38,792 nt of DNA, taken from the IMG/VR virus record IMGVR_UViG_3300008120_008631, positions 1 through 38,792 of that record. The stretch is one strand, 5' to 3'. The stretch comes from a virus. The notes under the pieces were generated by a model. It did no database searches. It saw only the letters and a list, made by a program, of their open reading frames with translations, and was not told the origin of the DNA. Below, piece by piece: positions 16,314 to 23,786 of this stretch (the stretch's first letter is position 1; each line of letters begins with the position of its first letter). The position numbers and the translations under genes are program-made.

Positions 16314-17039
16314 TTAATTAAATTTTCTAAGATAGTCTAAGCTAATTCTTCCAGATTCAAAATCATTATAACCTGATTTAAGTATTAAGTTAAAATCTCC
16401 TGCAAGTCCACACCTTCTACCATCCTGTAGCTTATTTAGATTAGGATTAGGAACTGTACCATGAGGTAAATTACCAGGCCACATTACTAATAGTCCTTCA
16501 CGGGGTGGAATAAAAAAACTATTATAGTTAGTAACGTTACGTTCTTTTAAAAATGTTTTATCTTGCTCAAATCTATCATCATCCATCATACCTGAAAATA
16601 ACTGATTTGGTCTATGAACATTTTTAAATGATAAACAATCTGCGTCTTCTGGAACTTCAAGATAATATACAAATGAAATATCTGAATTAGAATGAATATG
16701 ATAGTTCATATGATTGCCAGGTTTATCTAAAATAGACAACCATGTTTTAGTAATATAATATTCAAACACATCACTTTTAACACCTAACAAATCTACATAA
16801 GATTTTGCATGTATCGATATCTGTCTAAAAAAATCTTGGAAAAGAGAATTATGGTGTATATTGATTTTGCCAATATGTTCACCCGTCATTCTATAGATAT
16901 CGTTTTGTTCATCTAATGTTTCAAAGTTATAAGGTTCTATATTATCTAATATAACTTTATTATACTCTCTATAATTATTTAGTTGTGCTGTATAGATTAC
17001 TGTAGGGAATATAAGATGAGCTTCAGTTTCATCAAGCAT
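16314..17039 (-). CDS. 2OG-Fe(II) oxygenase-like protein (TIGR02466-like)
   Basis: A 241-residue protein. The jelly-roll core is seen in MNYHIHSNSDISFVYYLEVP, PPREGLLVMWPGNLPHGTVPNPN and RRCGLAGDFNLIL, which supply the iron-binding His/Asp pair, distal His and the 2-oxoglutarate Arg. Related proteins are frequent in marine phages. The substrate is unknown; hydroxylation of a sugar or protein is possible here. The start overlaps the end of the DUF465-like gene. Confidence 0.8.
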   Translation of the reverse strand: MLDETEAHLIFPTVIYTAQLNNYREYNKVILDNIEPYNFETLDEQNDIYRMTGEHIGKINIHHNSLFQDFFRQISIHAKSYVDLLGVKSDVFEYYITKTWLSILDKPGNHMNYHIHSNSDISFVYYLEVPEDADCLSFKNVHRPNQLFSGMMDDDRFEQDKTFLKERNVTNYNSFFIPPREGLLVMWPGNLPHGTVPNPNLNKLQDGRRCGLAGDFNLILKSGYNDFESGRISLDYLRKFN

Positions 17040-17217
17040 TATCTATTTCTTTTTCTAGCCACTCAATTTCTTTTTTAACTTGAAGTTTCTTTATTTTTAG
17101 ATCTTTTATTTTAAGATCTGGATCGTAATGAATATAAGATTCGTTAATCTGATTTTCTAAATCTTTATGCTTTTCTTTAAGACTTTTAATATGATGTTTA
17201 AGTTTTTCTATGTTCAT
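17032..17217 (-). CDS. Small coiled-coil protein (DUF465/YdcH-like)
   Basis: A 61-residue, highly charged helical protein from MNIEKLKHHIKSLKEKH to EIEWLEKEIDNA. The spacing of HxxLxxxI and the KKLQVKKEI end match the short YdcH/DUF465 family. ATG 17217 follows GGAG and is preferred over 17238. It is the first gene behind a sigma70-like promoter and may open the glycan operon. Confidence 0.75.
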   Translation of the reverse strand: MNIEKLKHHIKSLKEKHKDLENQINESYIHYDPDLKIKDLKIKKLQVKKEIEWLEKEIDNA

Positions 17218-17246
17218 ATAAGTCTCCATTTTACACATAATACCTA

Positions 17247-17275
17247 AATATATAGGAGTTGATTATTAACTTCAA
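17247..17275 (-). promoter_or_regulatory. Sigma70-like promoter for the glycan island
   Basis: Minus strand TTGAAG (17275-17270), 17 bases, then TATATT (17252-17247), about 30 bases before the DUF465-like gene. It overlaps the plus-strand promoter at 17259-17287. Confidence 0.65.
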
Positions 17276-17287
17276 CTGAATAATTAT
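17259..17287 (+). promoter_or_regulatory. Putative promoter for the autotransporter-like gene
   Basis: Plus strand TTGATT (17259-17264), 16 or 17 bases, then TAATTA or AATTAT (17281-17287). The -35 box lies inside the divergent minus promoter, so RNA polymerase can hardly sit on both at once. The leader to the ATG is about 100 bases and contains a possible small stem-loop region. Confidence 0.45.
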
Positions 17288-17392
17288 GTGCGCTTGAAAT
17301 AAATTATAAGATTCGCGCAATTTAATCATGTTTATATCATTATGAATGACTGATTGATTGAATTAAAATGTTCAACCAATGAGGGAATAAAC

Positions 17393-19759
17393 ATGTCTTT
17401 TTTACGTAAAATAGCTATAGCTTTTGTGGCAGTACTTTCTACATTGACTGTTGCTAAAGCTGATATTGCCGACGGGCAATTTAGTACAAATCAAATATTC
17501 GATGTGCAATATTATTGGTCAGGAACTACTCTTAACGCTTCTAACTTTATTGCTCCATATGATCAGAACTTTACTCATCCTACTGTAACTTCTGGTCAAT
17601 ACTTTCAATTCTTTAATAGTACTACTAATCCAGGGACTTATGGTCTAGGTCTTTATAACAGTGATGGTACTCTTGCACAAGTGCTGCATGATACTGGTAC
17701 ACTTCAAGCTATTGGTCCAGATGCATTGTTTTATATTGGTTCTGGCTTCTTTGGCACAGTAATCACAACATCAGCTGGTTATAATTATGGTGATAATGCA
17801 AGTTTTACTAACATGGACACTTCTGTATCTGGTACTGATACTACTAGTTATACATGGGCAAGTACAACTCCATTAGCTGCAGGTCAAACTGCAAGTTCTG
17901 GTTCTGGTAGTGGTTCAGGGAGCAGTGTTAGCAACCCAACTAATATGAATTTTGCAACTGGTGATCTAACTGGTTGGACTTCTGGTGGTGGCACTGGAAC
18001 ACAAACATCTTCTTATACAGGTACTGGTGTTGGTGTTGCTGTAGTCCAAGGAATGCAAAATTTTAATGCAGGTGGTACTCACTCATGGACTATTACACCA
18101 CCTACGGGTGACTACATGGTCAGTTTACAACCAACCGGAACACAACAAAGTGGAACTAATGATTTTCAAACAATGGCAACTGCATTAGGTCTTAGTGCTA
18201 CCAGTGTTACTGAAATTCAAAATGCAATGACAGCAACCGGCAACGGTCTTCCAACAAATGCTGCATGGTTATATCAGGATTTAGTATTGTCTAATGGAAC
18301 TACATTCAACGTTGCATGGCAATATGTTTCATCGGACTACGAACCATTTAATGATGGTAGCTTAACATCTCTTGTTAATACTACTGGTACTACAGTTGCA
18401 ACTGTAAATGGTGAAAATAAAGAATATGCTCTTCTTGGATTTACTAATGCAGGAACTGGTAACTATTCAGTAGGATCATATGGTGCTACTGGATGGCAAC
18501 TTGCAACTTATCTTGTTAATGAAAACGGAACATACAGATTAGGCTTTGGATCATTCAATCTTTCAGATACTGCTCTAAGTCCTATTCTTTTTGTAACTCA
18601 ATATCAAGGTACAACTCTTGATCACGGTGTTGCATTTGGTCCTATTGCTCCTAATCCAGGAAGTAATGCTCCTAACAATTCAGGAGGTGGTAGTGGTACA
18701 CCTACAATAGTAAGCACCGCACCAGGTGCTGATATCGTTACATCAACATCAACTGTTGGTGCAACTGTATCACAAGATACTGTAAATTATACTGCAGCAT
18801 CTTCTGGTGACACAAAGACTATCACACAAACTACTGTAACTGCTCACACAACACCAACAACTACTGTTACTATTACAACACCTACTACTGTAGATACTTA
18901 CAGTGATGGTTCTACAGTAACTACTAACGGTACACCTGTAACAACAACCACTACTGTAAGTACTGTTACTTTTGATACTGCTAATGTAGAAGAAACTGCT
19001 TATGTTGGTGGTGGAAATAGTGCATACAATAATGCAATAGTAAAACCATTCTTTGTCGATCCATTAGGTATTCCAGAAGGATCATGGGCTGATGTTTCAT
19101 TGTCTTCTGGTAATAATATTGGTAGTACTAATGTAAACTTTGGTTATCAAAAGACTGTCGAAAATGTTACTGCAGGTGTTGCAGGTTCAGCCGGTAAGGT
19201 CGCATCAAGCGGTCTTAACAATTCATCTGTAACTGGTGATACATATGCAGCAACTGCTTATGTGTTAAATAAGTCTGATGTTGTAGACGTAAAAGGATCA
19301 ATTGGTTTTGGAATTGGTAATTATATTGTTAATAATTCAATTGCAAACTTTGGTCTATCTAATCAAACTAAGTCACAACAAAAAACAGCATATGCTGATC
19401 TTGCATTTTATTCTCCAGAAAAGTATGCAGGATGGACACCATTTGCTGGTGTGACTGTTCTTAATAGTGATATTGGTAATGTTGAGGAAACTGGTTCATC
19501 ATTACTATCAAGTGGTACTGTTGCATCAAATAAGACATACACAATGCCTTATGTCGGTGTTAAGAACGAAGTATCACCTGGTGTAGTAGTTGAAGTAAAA
19601 GCAACTCAAACAGAACCATATGGTACTGTTGTATCAGGTAAAGTAACTGCTAAGAATAAAATCACAGACAATGTTTCTCTAAATCTTACTGTAGGTGCTG
19701 ACAAAGGTCAGAACTATGATAGTTTAGCAGTAATGTTAGGTCTTGTAGTTAACTTCTAA
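17393..19759 (+). CDS. Autotransporter-like outer-membrane protein
   Basis: A 788-residue protein. ATG 17393 after GAGGG is preferred over 17354 because it begins a signal peptide (MSFLRKIAIAFVAVLSTLTVAKA). A Gly/Ser linker (about 180-190) leads to NFATGDLTGWTSGGG, like the start of a carbohydrate-binding jelly-roll with later FNVAWQYVSSDYEPFND. A Thr-rich stretch follows, then from about 560 an amphipathic strand-rich barrel ending GLVVNF; the terminal Phe is the sign used for outer-membrane assembly. The C-terminal strands (WADVSL, TPFAGVTVL, MPYVGVKNEV) fit a 12-strand autotransporter domain. It stands alone on the plus strand with its own promoter and terminator. It could be displayed on the infected cell. 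Confidence 0.8.
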   Translation: MSFLRKIAIAFVAVLSTLTVAKADIADGQFSTNQIFDVQYYWSGTTLNASNFIAPYDQNFTHPTVTSGQYFQFFNSTTNPGTYGLGLYNSDGTLAQVLHDTGTLQAIGPDALFYIGSGFFGTVITTSAGYNYGDNASFTNMDTSVSGTDTTSYTWASTTPLAAGQTASSGSGSGSGSSVSNPTNMNFATGDLTGWTSGGGTGTQTSSYTGTGVGVAVVQGMQNFNAGGTHSWTITPPTGDYMVSLQPTGTQQSGTNDFQTMATALGLSATSVTEIQNAMTATGNGLPTNAAWLYQDLVLSNGTTFNVAWQYVSSDYEPFNDGSLTSLVNTTGTTVATVNGENKEYALLGFTNAGTGNYSVGSYGATGWQLATYLVNENGTYRLGFGSFNLSDTALSPILFVTQYQGTTLDHGVAFGPIAPNPGSNAPNNSGGGSGTPTIVSTAPGADIVTSTSTVGATVSQDTVNYTAASSGDTKTITQTTVTAHTTPTTTVTITTPTTVDTYSDGSTVTTNGTPVTTTTTVSTVTFDTANVEETAYVGGGNSAYNNAIVKPFFVDPLGIPEGSWADVSLSSGNNIGSTNVNFGYQKTVENVTAGVAGSAGKVASSGLNNSSVTGDTYAATAYVLNKSDVVDVKGSIGFGIGNYIVNNSIANFGLSNQTKSQQKTAYADLAFYSPEKYAGWTPFAGVTVLNSDIGNVEETGSSLLSSGTVASNKTYTMPYVGVKNEVSPGVVVEVKATQTEPYGTVVSGKVTAKNKITDNVSLNLTVGADKGQNYDSLAVMLGLVVNF

Positions 19760-19764
19760 TAGCT

Positions 19765-19800
19765 AAAAAAAAGAGCGGGAATAAAATCCCGCTCTTTCTA
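19765..19800. terminator. Bidirectional terminator
   Basis: The inverted repeat AGAGCGGGA / TCCCGCTCT (19772-19780 and 19787-19795) has an A-run on its left and T's on its right. It ends the autotransporter gene on the plus strand and, with eight T's in the minus strand, the RNase H-like/tRNA-Leu unit. The stop of the minus-strand CDS lies at its edge. Confidence 0.9.
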
Positions 19801-20334
19801 TGTTTGGTGCGCATGGAGGGACTTGAACCCCCAAAACCTAGTTTCTAAGACTAGTACGTATACCAATTCCGTCACACGCGCCATTAATTCTTTCAATCTG
19901 TCCGCTGCATATGATGCTGCAAAAGCATTAGGCTTGACCATAGGTACCACATTACACATACCACGAATATATCCGGTAGCTTCTGAAATAACACAAGAAG
20001 AACCATGATGCTCATCAGGATTGATATCAAGGTGTACTTCCACATGGCGATCCTCCAACACATCGGCCAACTTCATATACAATTCGGCAACCTTATAAAC
20101 TTCATTCATTAAACGCATACGAGGTTTATCTCGTTGCTGATCGAAGTCACGTTCACGTTGAACTTCTCCAAAGATCTTACATCCACGTTTACCATCAATA
20201 TGAACAACGACAGCAAGAGTATAATCAGCATGCCATACATTATTAATCATGAAACGCTCAGAGTCTGCACCAACATACACTTTTGTTTCTGGTGATTGTG
20301 CTAGAATATATTGTTTAACTTCTTCGATATTCAT
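19798..20334 (-). CDS. RNase H-like protein (YkuK/DUF458-like) running through tRNA-Leu
   Basis: A 178-residue protein starting MNIEEVKQYI. YVGADSERF holds the first acidic residue of an RNase H fold; VEVHLDINPDEHHGSSCVISEATGY and PNAFAASYAADRLKEL are conserved in phage relatives of YkuK. These are thought to be nucleases but their substrate is unknown. The open frame does not stop at the tRNA-Leu gene: residues about 152-178 are encoded by the whole tRNA, and the stop TAG is at 19798-19800 beside the terminator. No in-frame stop lies before the tRNA. The authentic C-terminus therefore depends on whether the RNA is cut first. Confidence 0.8.
   Translation of the reverse strand: MNIEEVKQYILAQSPETKVYVGADSERFMINNVWHADYTLAVVVHIDGKRGCKIFGEVQRERDFDQQRDKPRMRLMNEVYKVAELYMKLADVLEDRHVEVHLDINPDEHHGSSCVISEATGYIRGMCNVVPMVKPNAFAASYAADRLKELMARVTELVYVLVLETRFWGFKSLHAHQT
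19805..19881 (-). tRNA. tRNA-Leu (TAG), inside the 3' end of a CDS
   Basis: Acceptor GCGCGTG/CATGCGC (one G-U), loop CTTAGAA giving TAG, class II variable arm, TTCAAGT T-loop, discriminator A and encoded CCA. It lies entirely within the coding frame of 19798-20334 on the same strand. Confidence 0.93.
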
Positions 20335-20360
20335 TTCTTTACGTAACATGACCGCTCTCC

Positions 20361-20960
20361 TCAGTCTATATAAAATCCCTTCCTATTATAGTCAGGGGAT
20401 TCAACAAATCTTAAATTACCTGATACTGATATATGTTCATCTTTCCATACTGGTATTGCAATTGAATTACCATGTACAAAGTCAGGATTTTTTCTAAGAT
20501 GTATTTCTATTGGATTTCCATCGATATATTCTATATTAATATATTCGTATTTTTTAATCAACGGAAAAAATATGGAAGGTAGAGGTATAATATCATCTAC
20601 TTTTACCCATTTACTAAAACGCCAAAGTTCTTCTGAGTTTCTATGACCTTCGACTGTTAGTACTTGTCTACCTTCTTTGTAGTCAATACTTAAATGTCTA
20701 CCTTTGAATACCTCACACCAGAAGTATCCAAATGGTAAATGACTAGTATCATCTTTTATGTAATGAAATTCTGCACCACGACCCATACCTGGAATATTAA
20801 CACATGGTCTTACGATATAAGTATCAGGTCTAGGTACAACCATACCTACTGGGCCGCAATTGTATTTTAGCTTTCTTGCAACTATTAACTTATCGAATAT
20901 CCAAAGATCTTCATCTTTAGCATTCTTCCATGCAATAGCTTCTACTTCATAGTCTTCCAT
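20361..20960 (-). CDS. Conserved phage protein of unknown function
   Basis: A 199-residue protein with VEAIAWKNAKDEDLWIFDKLIVARKL, CGPVGMVVP, YIVRPCVNIPGMGRGAEF and PFGYFWCEVFKGRHLSIDY. I recognise the set of blocks from many T4-like marine phages, where it has no known role. It starts 17 bases after the CCA of tRNA-Gly. Confidence 0.8.
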   Translation of the reverse strand: MEDYEVEAIAWKNAKDEDLWIFDKLIVARKLKYNCGPVGMVVPRPDTYIVRPCVNIPGMGRGAEFHYIKDDTSHLPFGYFWCEVFKGRHLSIDYKEGRQVLTVEGHRNSEELWRFSKWVKVDDIIPLPSIFFPLIKKYEYINIEYIDGNPIEIHLRKNPDFVHGNSIAIPVWKDEHISVSGNLRFVESPDYNRKGFYID

Positions 20961-20976
20961 GGCATACTCAAAGAAA

Positions 20977-21051
20977 TGGAGCGGAGAATGGGATTCGAAC
21001 CCACGACCGTCTGCTTGGCAAGCAGAAGCTCTACCCCTGAGCTACCTCCGC
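20977..21051 (-). tRNA. tRNA-Gly (GCC)
   Basis: Acceptor GCGGAGG/TTCTCCGC type pairing, loop TTGCCAA giving GCC, T-loop TTCGAAT, discriminator T, encoded CCA (20977-20979). Confidence 0.95.
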
Positions 21052-21053
21052 AT

Positions 21054-21067
21054 TATAAATATTTATT
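21054..21067. promoter_or_regulatory. Palindromic late promoter pair
   Basis: The plus strand has an exact T4-type late box TATAAATA (21054-21061), 19 bases before the ATG of the secreted protein. The minus strand has AATAAATA (21067-21060), pointing to tRNA-Gly. Both share the central AAATATTT palindrome, so one site may serve both directions. Confidence 0.7.
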
Positions 21068-21080
21068 TGAGGGATACACT

Positions 21081-21377
21081 ATGAAAAAATTATTACTTGC
21101 AGTCCCATTTATGTTATTACCATTTAGTTCTTTTGCCGCTGAGCCATCTGGTCAAGTTGCTAAAAAACCCGTTCTATGTTTTGCATTAGACGAGATACTC
21201 AACCATCTTAAATCTGAATATGGTGAAATAGTATCAAGAAAATTTGGTAAAATTGATTTTTTTGAAACTGATGCAATGTTGTTAGAGAACACAGAAAAAG
21301 GTTCTTGGACTATTATTGAATATAAAGATAATGTAGGGTGTGTTATTGCATCTGGTAAAGGTGCAAATAAAGTCTAG
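21081..21377 (+). CDS. Small secreted protein
   Basis: A 98-residue protein; ATG 21081 follows GAGGG. It has a signal peptide (MKKLLLAVPFMLLPFSSFA) and two cysteines (VLCFALDEI, NVGCVIASGKG) that may form a disulfide in the periplasm. The layout, 'KPVLCFALDE...GSWTIIEY...GCVIASG', resembles short proteins common in marine Alphaproteobacteria and their phages, with no known role. Its stop shares CTAG with the stop of the convergent halogenase gene. Confidence 0.75.
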   Translation: MKKLLLAVPFMLLPFSSFAAEPSGQVAKKPVLCFALDEILNHLKSEYGEIVSRKFGKIDFFETDAMLLENTEKGSWTIIEYKDNVGCVIASGKGANKV

Positions 21378-22534
21378 TTTATATATTTTTGTAAAGTATT
21401 GCGTATACCTAATTGAGTAAGATTTTGATTAAAAGAAATTGGATTCCAAGTACCATATTCAAATTTTTCTTTTAAATAGCCAAATTTTATAGTATCACTT
21501 TGTAAAATCATATCTACTAATTTTGAATTCTTTATTGCCTGATCTATTTTCAATTTACCATTATTTTTTGCCATTGACCAAAATCTAGTATCAAACGAAG
21601 ATCCAGCATAATAATGCAGCATGATCATAGCTTCTACTTCGTTAATAGTATCAAAATAAAGATTATTAACCCTGTCTAGTGAAGCTTCACCTGTCCATAA
21701 ACTAAAAGCAGATCTTTGAATTAAGTCCATAGTAGAAATTGATGTTGCTTCTAATGGTTCTAAAAAGAATGATGCATTACCGTTATAAGATATTCTTTTA
21801 CTGTAATTTTCTTTTCTATAATAATTGCCAAAAGAAAATGTATTGGTAATTCCGCTAGGTACTAGATTAAACTCCTCAAAAATATTCTTTACATCTTCTT
21901 TTACTTCTTCTAATGTATTAATATTATTATTGTACAAGTAACCAATAGAACATCTGTTCTGTAGGGGTATACCAAATACCCAACCATATGGTCTAGCTAT
22001 AGTTAATGTATATTGAAATCTAGGATATTCCCACATACATTGATTGACGTGCACTGAATTAACTGGAATATAATTTGATTCTATAAAATTATCTTTATTA
22101 ATTTCCGGTTTACCAGAACAATCCATTATAAAGTCTGCATCTATTTGATCTGATAATACATTTTTTTCTATAAATTTAAAACGTTTATTATTTTGCACTA
22201 ATGAAAAAATATATTCTTGAAATTTAACTGCATTAAAATGTATACCAATATTAGGGGGAGAAAAATGATGATGAAATTCTTTTACGTTAGTTCCCCAGTT
22301 TTGTTTGTATATAGATTCTTTTACTGTACCGTCTAACTTTTTTAAATCTTGATAGGTAAACCCTATATTCTCATAAAGTGCTAGTGGAAAAACTAAATTA
22401 GACCCTTCACCAACTGCTTGTGGTTTAATATTATGGTCAAAATACCAATCAATATCCCAATCAGTCCAACGCATAAAATGAGTTGCTGAAAAAGCTCCTG
22501 CAGTACCTTTACCTATGATTGCTAATTTTTTCAT
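21374..22534 (-). CDS. Flavin-dependent (tryptophan) halogenase-like protein
   Basis: A 386-residue protein. The FAD-binding motif GKGTAGAFSATHFM starts at residue 8, PQAVGEGSNLVFPLALYENIG matches the conserved region after it, and RPYGWVFGIPLQNRCSIGY corresponds to the halogenase GWxWxIPL block with Phe replacing the second Trp. LEPLEATSIS is the C-terminal FAD loop. Such enzymes halogenate tryptophan or other aromatics with FADH2; relatives with unknown substrates occur in marine phages. ATG 22534 is chosen because the longer frame runs into the tRNA-Val. Activity is not guaranteed given the changed motif. Confidence 0.8.
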   Translation of the reverse strand: MKKLAIIGKGTAGAFSATHFMRWTDWDIDWYFDHNIKPQAVGEGSNLVFPLALYENIGFTYQDLKKLDGTVKESIYKQNWGTNVKEFHHHFSPPNIGIHFNAVKFQEYIFSLVQNNKRFKFIEKNVLSDQIDADFIMDCSGKPEINKDNFIESNYIPVNSVHVNQCMWEYPRFQYTLTIARPYGWVFGIPLQNRCSIGYLYNNNINTLEEVKEDVKNIFEEFNLVPSGITNTFSFGNYYRKENYSKRISYNGNASFFLEPLEATSISTMDLIQRSAFSLWTGEASLDRVNNLYFDTINEVEAMIMLHYYAGSSFDTRFWSMAKNNGKLKIDQAIKNSKLVDMILQSDTIKFGYLKEKFEYGTWNPISFNQNLTQLGIRNTLQKYIN

Positions 22535-22551
22535 TTTTTCTTTTTTGTAAT

Positions 22552-22626
22552 TGGTGGGTGATGAGAGGGTCGAACTCCCGACATTCTCGGTGTAAACGAG
22601 ACGCTCTACCACTGAGCTAATCACCC
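22552..22626 (-). tRNA. tRNA-Val (TAC)
   Basis: Acceptor GGGTGAT/ATCACCC, loop TTTACAC giving TAC, T-loop TTCGACC, discriminator A and encoded CCA. The next gene starts 18 bases behind it. Confidence 0.94.
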
Positions 22627-22633
22627 AAAATCA

Positions 22634-22741
22634 TTACATGCACAAGTCTTCATACTTAGTAGTGAACTGTCTATGTTTAGATTGCTCGCCATTAATATGA
22701 TTGTACCACATAAAGTATAAAAAGTCTACTATTTTTTTCAT
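22634..22741 (-). CDS. Small protein (35 aa) between two tRNAs
   Basis: ATG 22741 after AAAGGAAG encodes MKKIVDFLYFMWYNHINGEQ and 15 more residues to TAA 22634. The N-terminal half is hydrophobic and aromatic. It exactly fills the gap between tRNA-Trp and tRNA-Val. No family is recognised. Confidence 0.55.
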   Translation of the reverse strand: MKKIVDFLYFMWYNHINGEQSKHRQFTTKYEDLCM

Positions 22742-22757
22742 TTCATCTTCCTTTAAA

Positions 22758-22832
22758 TGGCACCAGGACCCAGCAACGATCTGGGAACTTCGGTTTTGGA
22801 GACCGACATTTTGCCAATTAAACTATCCCGGC
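22758..22832 (-). tRNA. tRNA-Trp (CCA)
   Basis: Acceptor GCCGGGA/TCCTGGT with two G-U pairs, loop CTCCAAA giving CCA, G73 as usual for Trp, encoded CCA end. The T-loop (ATCGTTG between CCCAG and CTGGG) is unusual. The first 10 bases overlap the end of the upstream gene, including its stop TAG. Confidence 0.85.
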
Positions 22833-23107
22833 TCTTTCTCTATTACGACACCGATATATTTCTTATTAACCAACACTCCTAAGAATGTTCCTAGAAACGC
22901 TCCAAGACCAGCAGGTATCAAAAGCATATTATTACCTACATAGCCAATAATTGCAACACTATGTACTAAGAAAATAAACACACTAGTACTTGCAGATGCT
23001 ATTGCACTATCATTCTGAATATGTCTAATATAGATAGCATTGATAAAATCAACAATAAACATAGATAGGAATGCAAGCACTGCATTCAATAACAAAGAAT
23101 CAAACAT
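22823..23107 (-). CDS. Small membrane protein (DUF5698/DUF2179-like)
   Basis: A 94-residue protein with three hydrophobic segments (about 3-20, 40-60, 62-82) and the motif MLLIPAGLGAFLGTFLGV near the end, also seen in many small phage and bacterial membrane proteins. The family's role is not known. Its stop codon TAG is formed inside the first bases of tRNA-Trp. Confidence 0.72.
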   Translation of the reverse strand: MFDSLLLNAVLAFLSMFIVDFINAIYIRHIQNDSAIASASTSVFIFLVHSVAIIGYVGNNMLLIPAGLGAFLGTFLGVLVNKKYIGVVIEKEPG

Positions 23108-23108
23108 G

Positions 23109-23756
23109 TTATCTCTTAATTAATTCATTAGTAAAATCTAAAAGAAGATCCCAATTAGAAGTCTTCTCTGGTTGCCATTTCTTCTTCATCCACGAATGAC
23201 AACTATACCAGTTCTCATCTGCTTCCGGGTGTGAGCCAATTAATCCTACGCGTCCCTGATAACCAGCCATAACATCGCCGTTAGGATAAGTAGCCACAAC
23301 ATCCATTCTACCGTTACCAACAATGCTACATCCATCATACCAATAAATCCTCTCTTCATTACCTAACCAACTAACTTCGAGATCTTTTGGATGTGGTCTT
23401 CTTGTTTTTGAACCAGGGCGCCCCATAAATTGGACACAATCACGACCTTTAACTAGGTCTAAGTATTTGCTTCCTGCCCAATAGGCACCCATACAAATAC
23501 CAAGATAATGACCGCCATTATTAATATATTCTCTAATAGTATCTTTATGATGTTTCATCACTTTATCAAAAGTGTCTACATCACCTACACCACCAGGAAC
23601 AGCAATAACATCTACATCGTCAAAAAAATTATCATAAGGTATTTTATGACGAGTAAAGATTTTAAATGTGTGCTGAGATTGTAATGCATTAATGATAGCA
23701 TTAACGCCATCAACTGAGCATCTAGGATGATCTAAGAACAGCGCAATCTTACCCAT
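23109..23756 (-). CDS. Glutamine amidotransferase-like protein (BPL_N type)
   Basis: A 215-residue class I glutamine amidotransferase-like fold. DVIAVPGGVGDVDTF opens the core, Cys88 lies in the nucleophile elbow YLGICMGAYWAG, and GLIGSHPEADENW near residue 180 supplies His and Glu. This matches the biotin-protein-ligase N-terminal-like subgroup, whose reaction is not established. ATG 23756 follows GAGG in the leader AATAATGAGGTTGTA. A near-late box lies upstream. Confidence 0.82.
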   Translation of the reverse strand: MGKIALFLDHPRCSVDGVNAIINALQSQHTFKIFTRHKIPYDNFFDDVDVIAVPGGVGDVDTFDKVMKHHKDTIREYINNGGHYLGICMGAYWAGSKYLDLVKGRDCVQFMGRPGSKTRRPHPKDLEVSWLGNEERIYWYDGCSIVGNGRMDVVATYPNGDVMAGYQGRVGLIGSHPEADENWYSCHSWMKKKWQPEKTSNWDLLLDFTNELIKR

Positions 23757-23778
23757 TACAACCTCATTATTATACAAC

Positions 23779-23786
23779 TATTTATC
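23779..23786 (-). promoter_or_regulatory. Near-consensus late promoter box
   Basis: Minus strand GATAAATA (one change from TATAAATA), 22 bases before the amidotransferase start. The spacing fits a short late leader. Confidence 0.45.
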
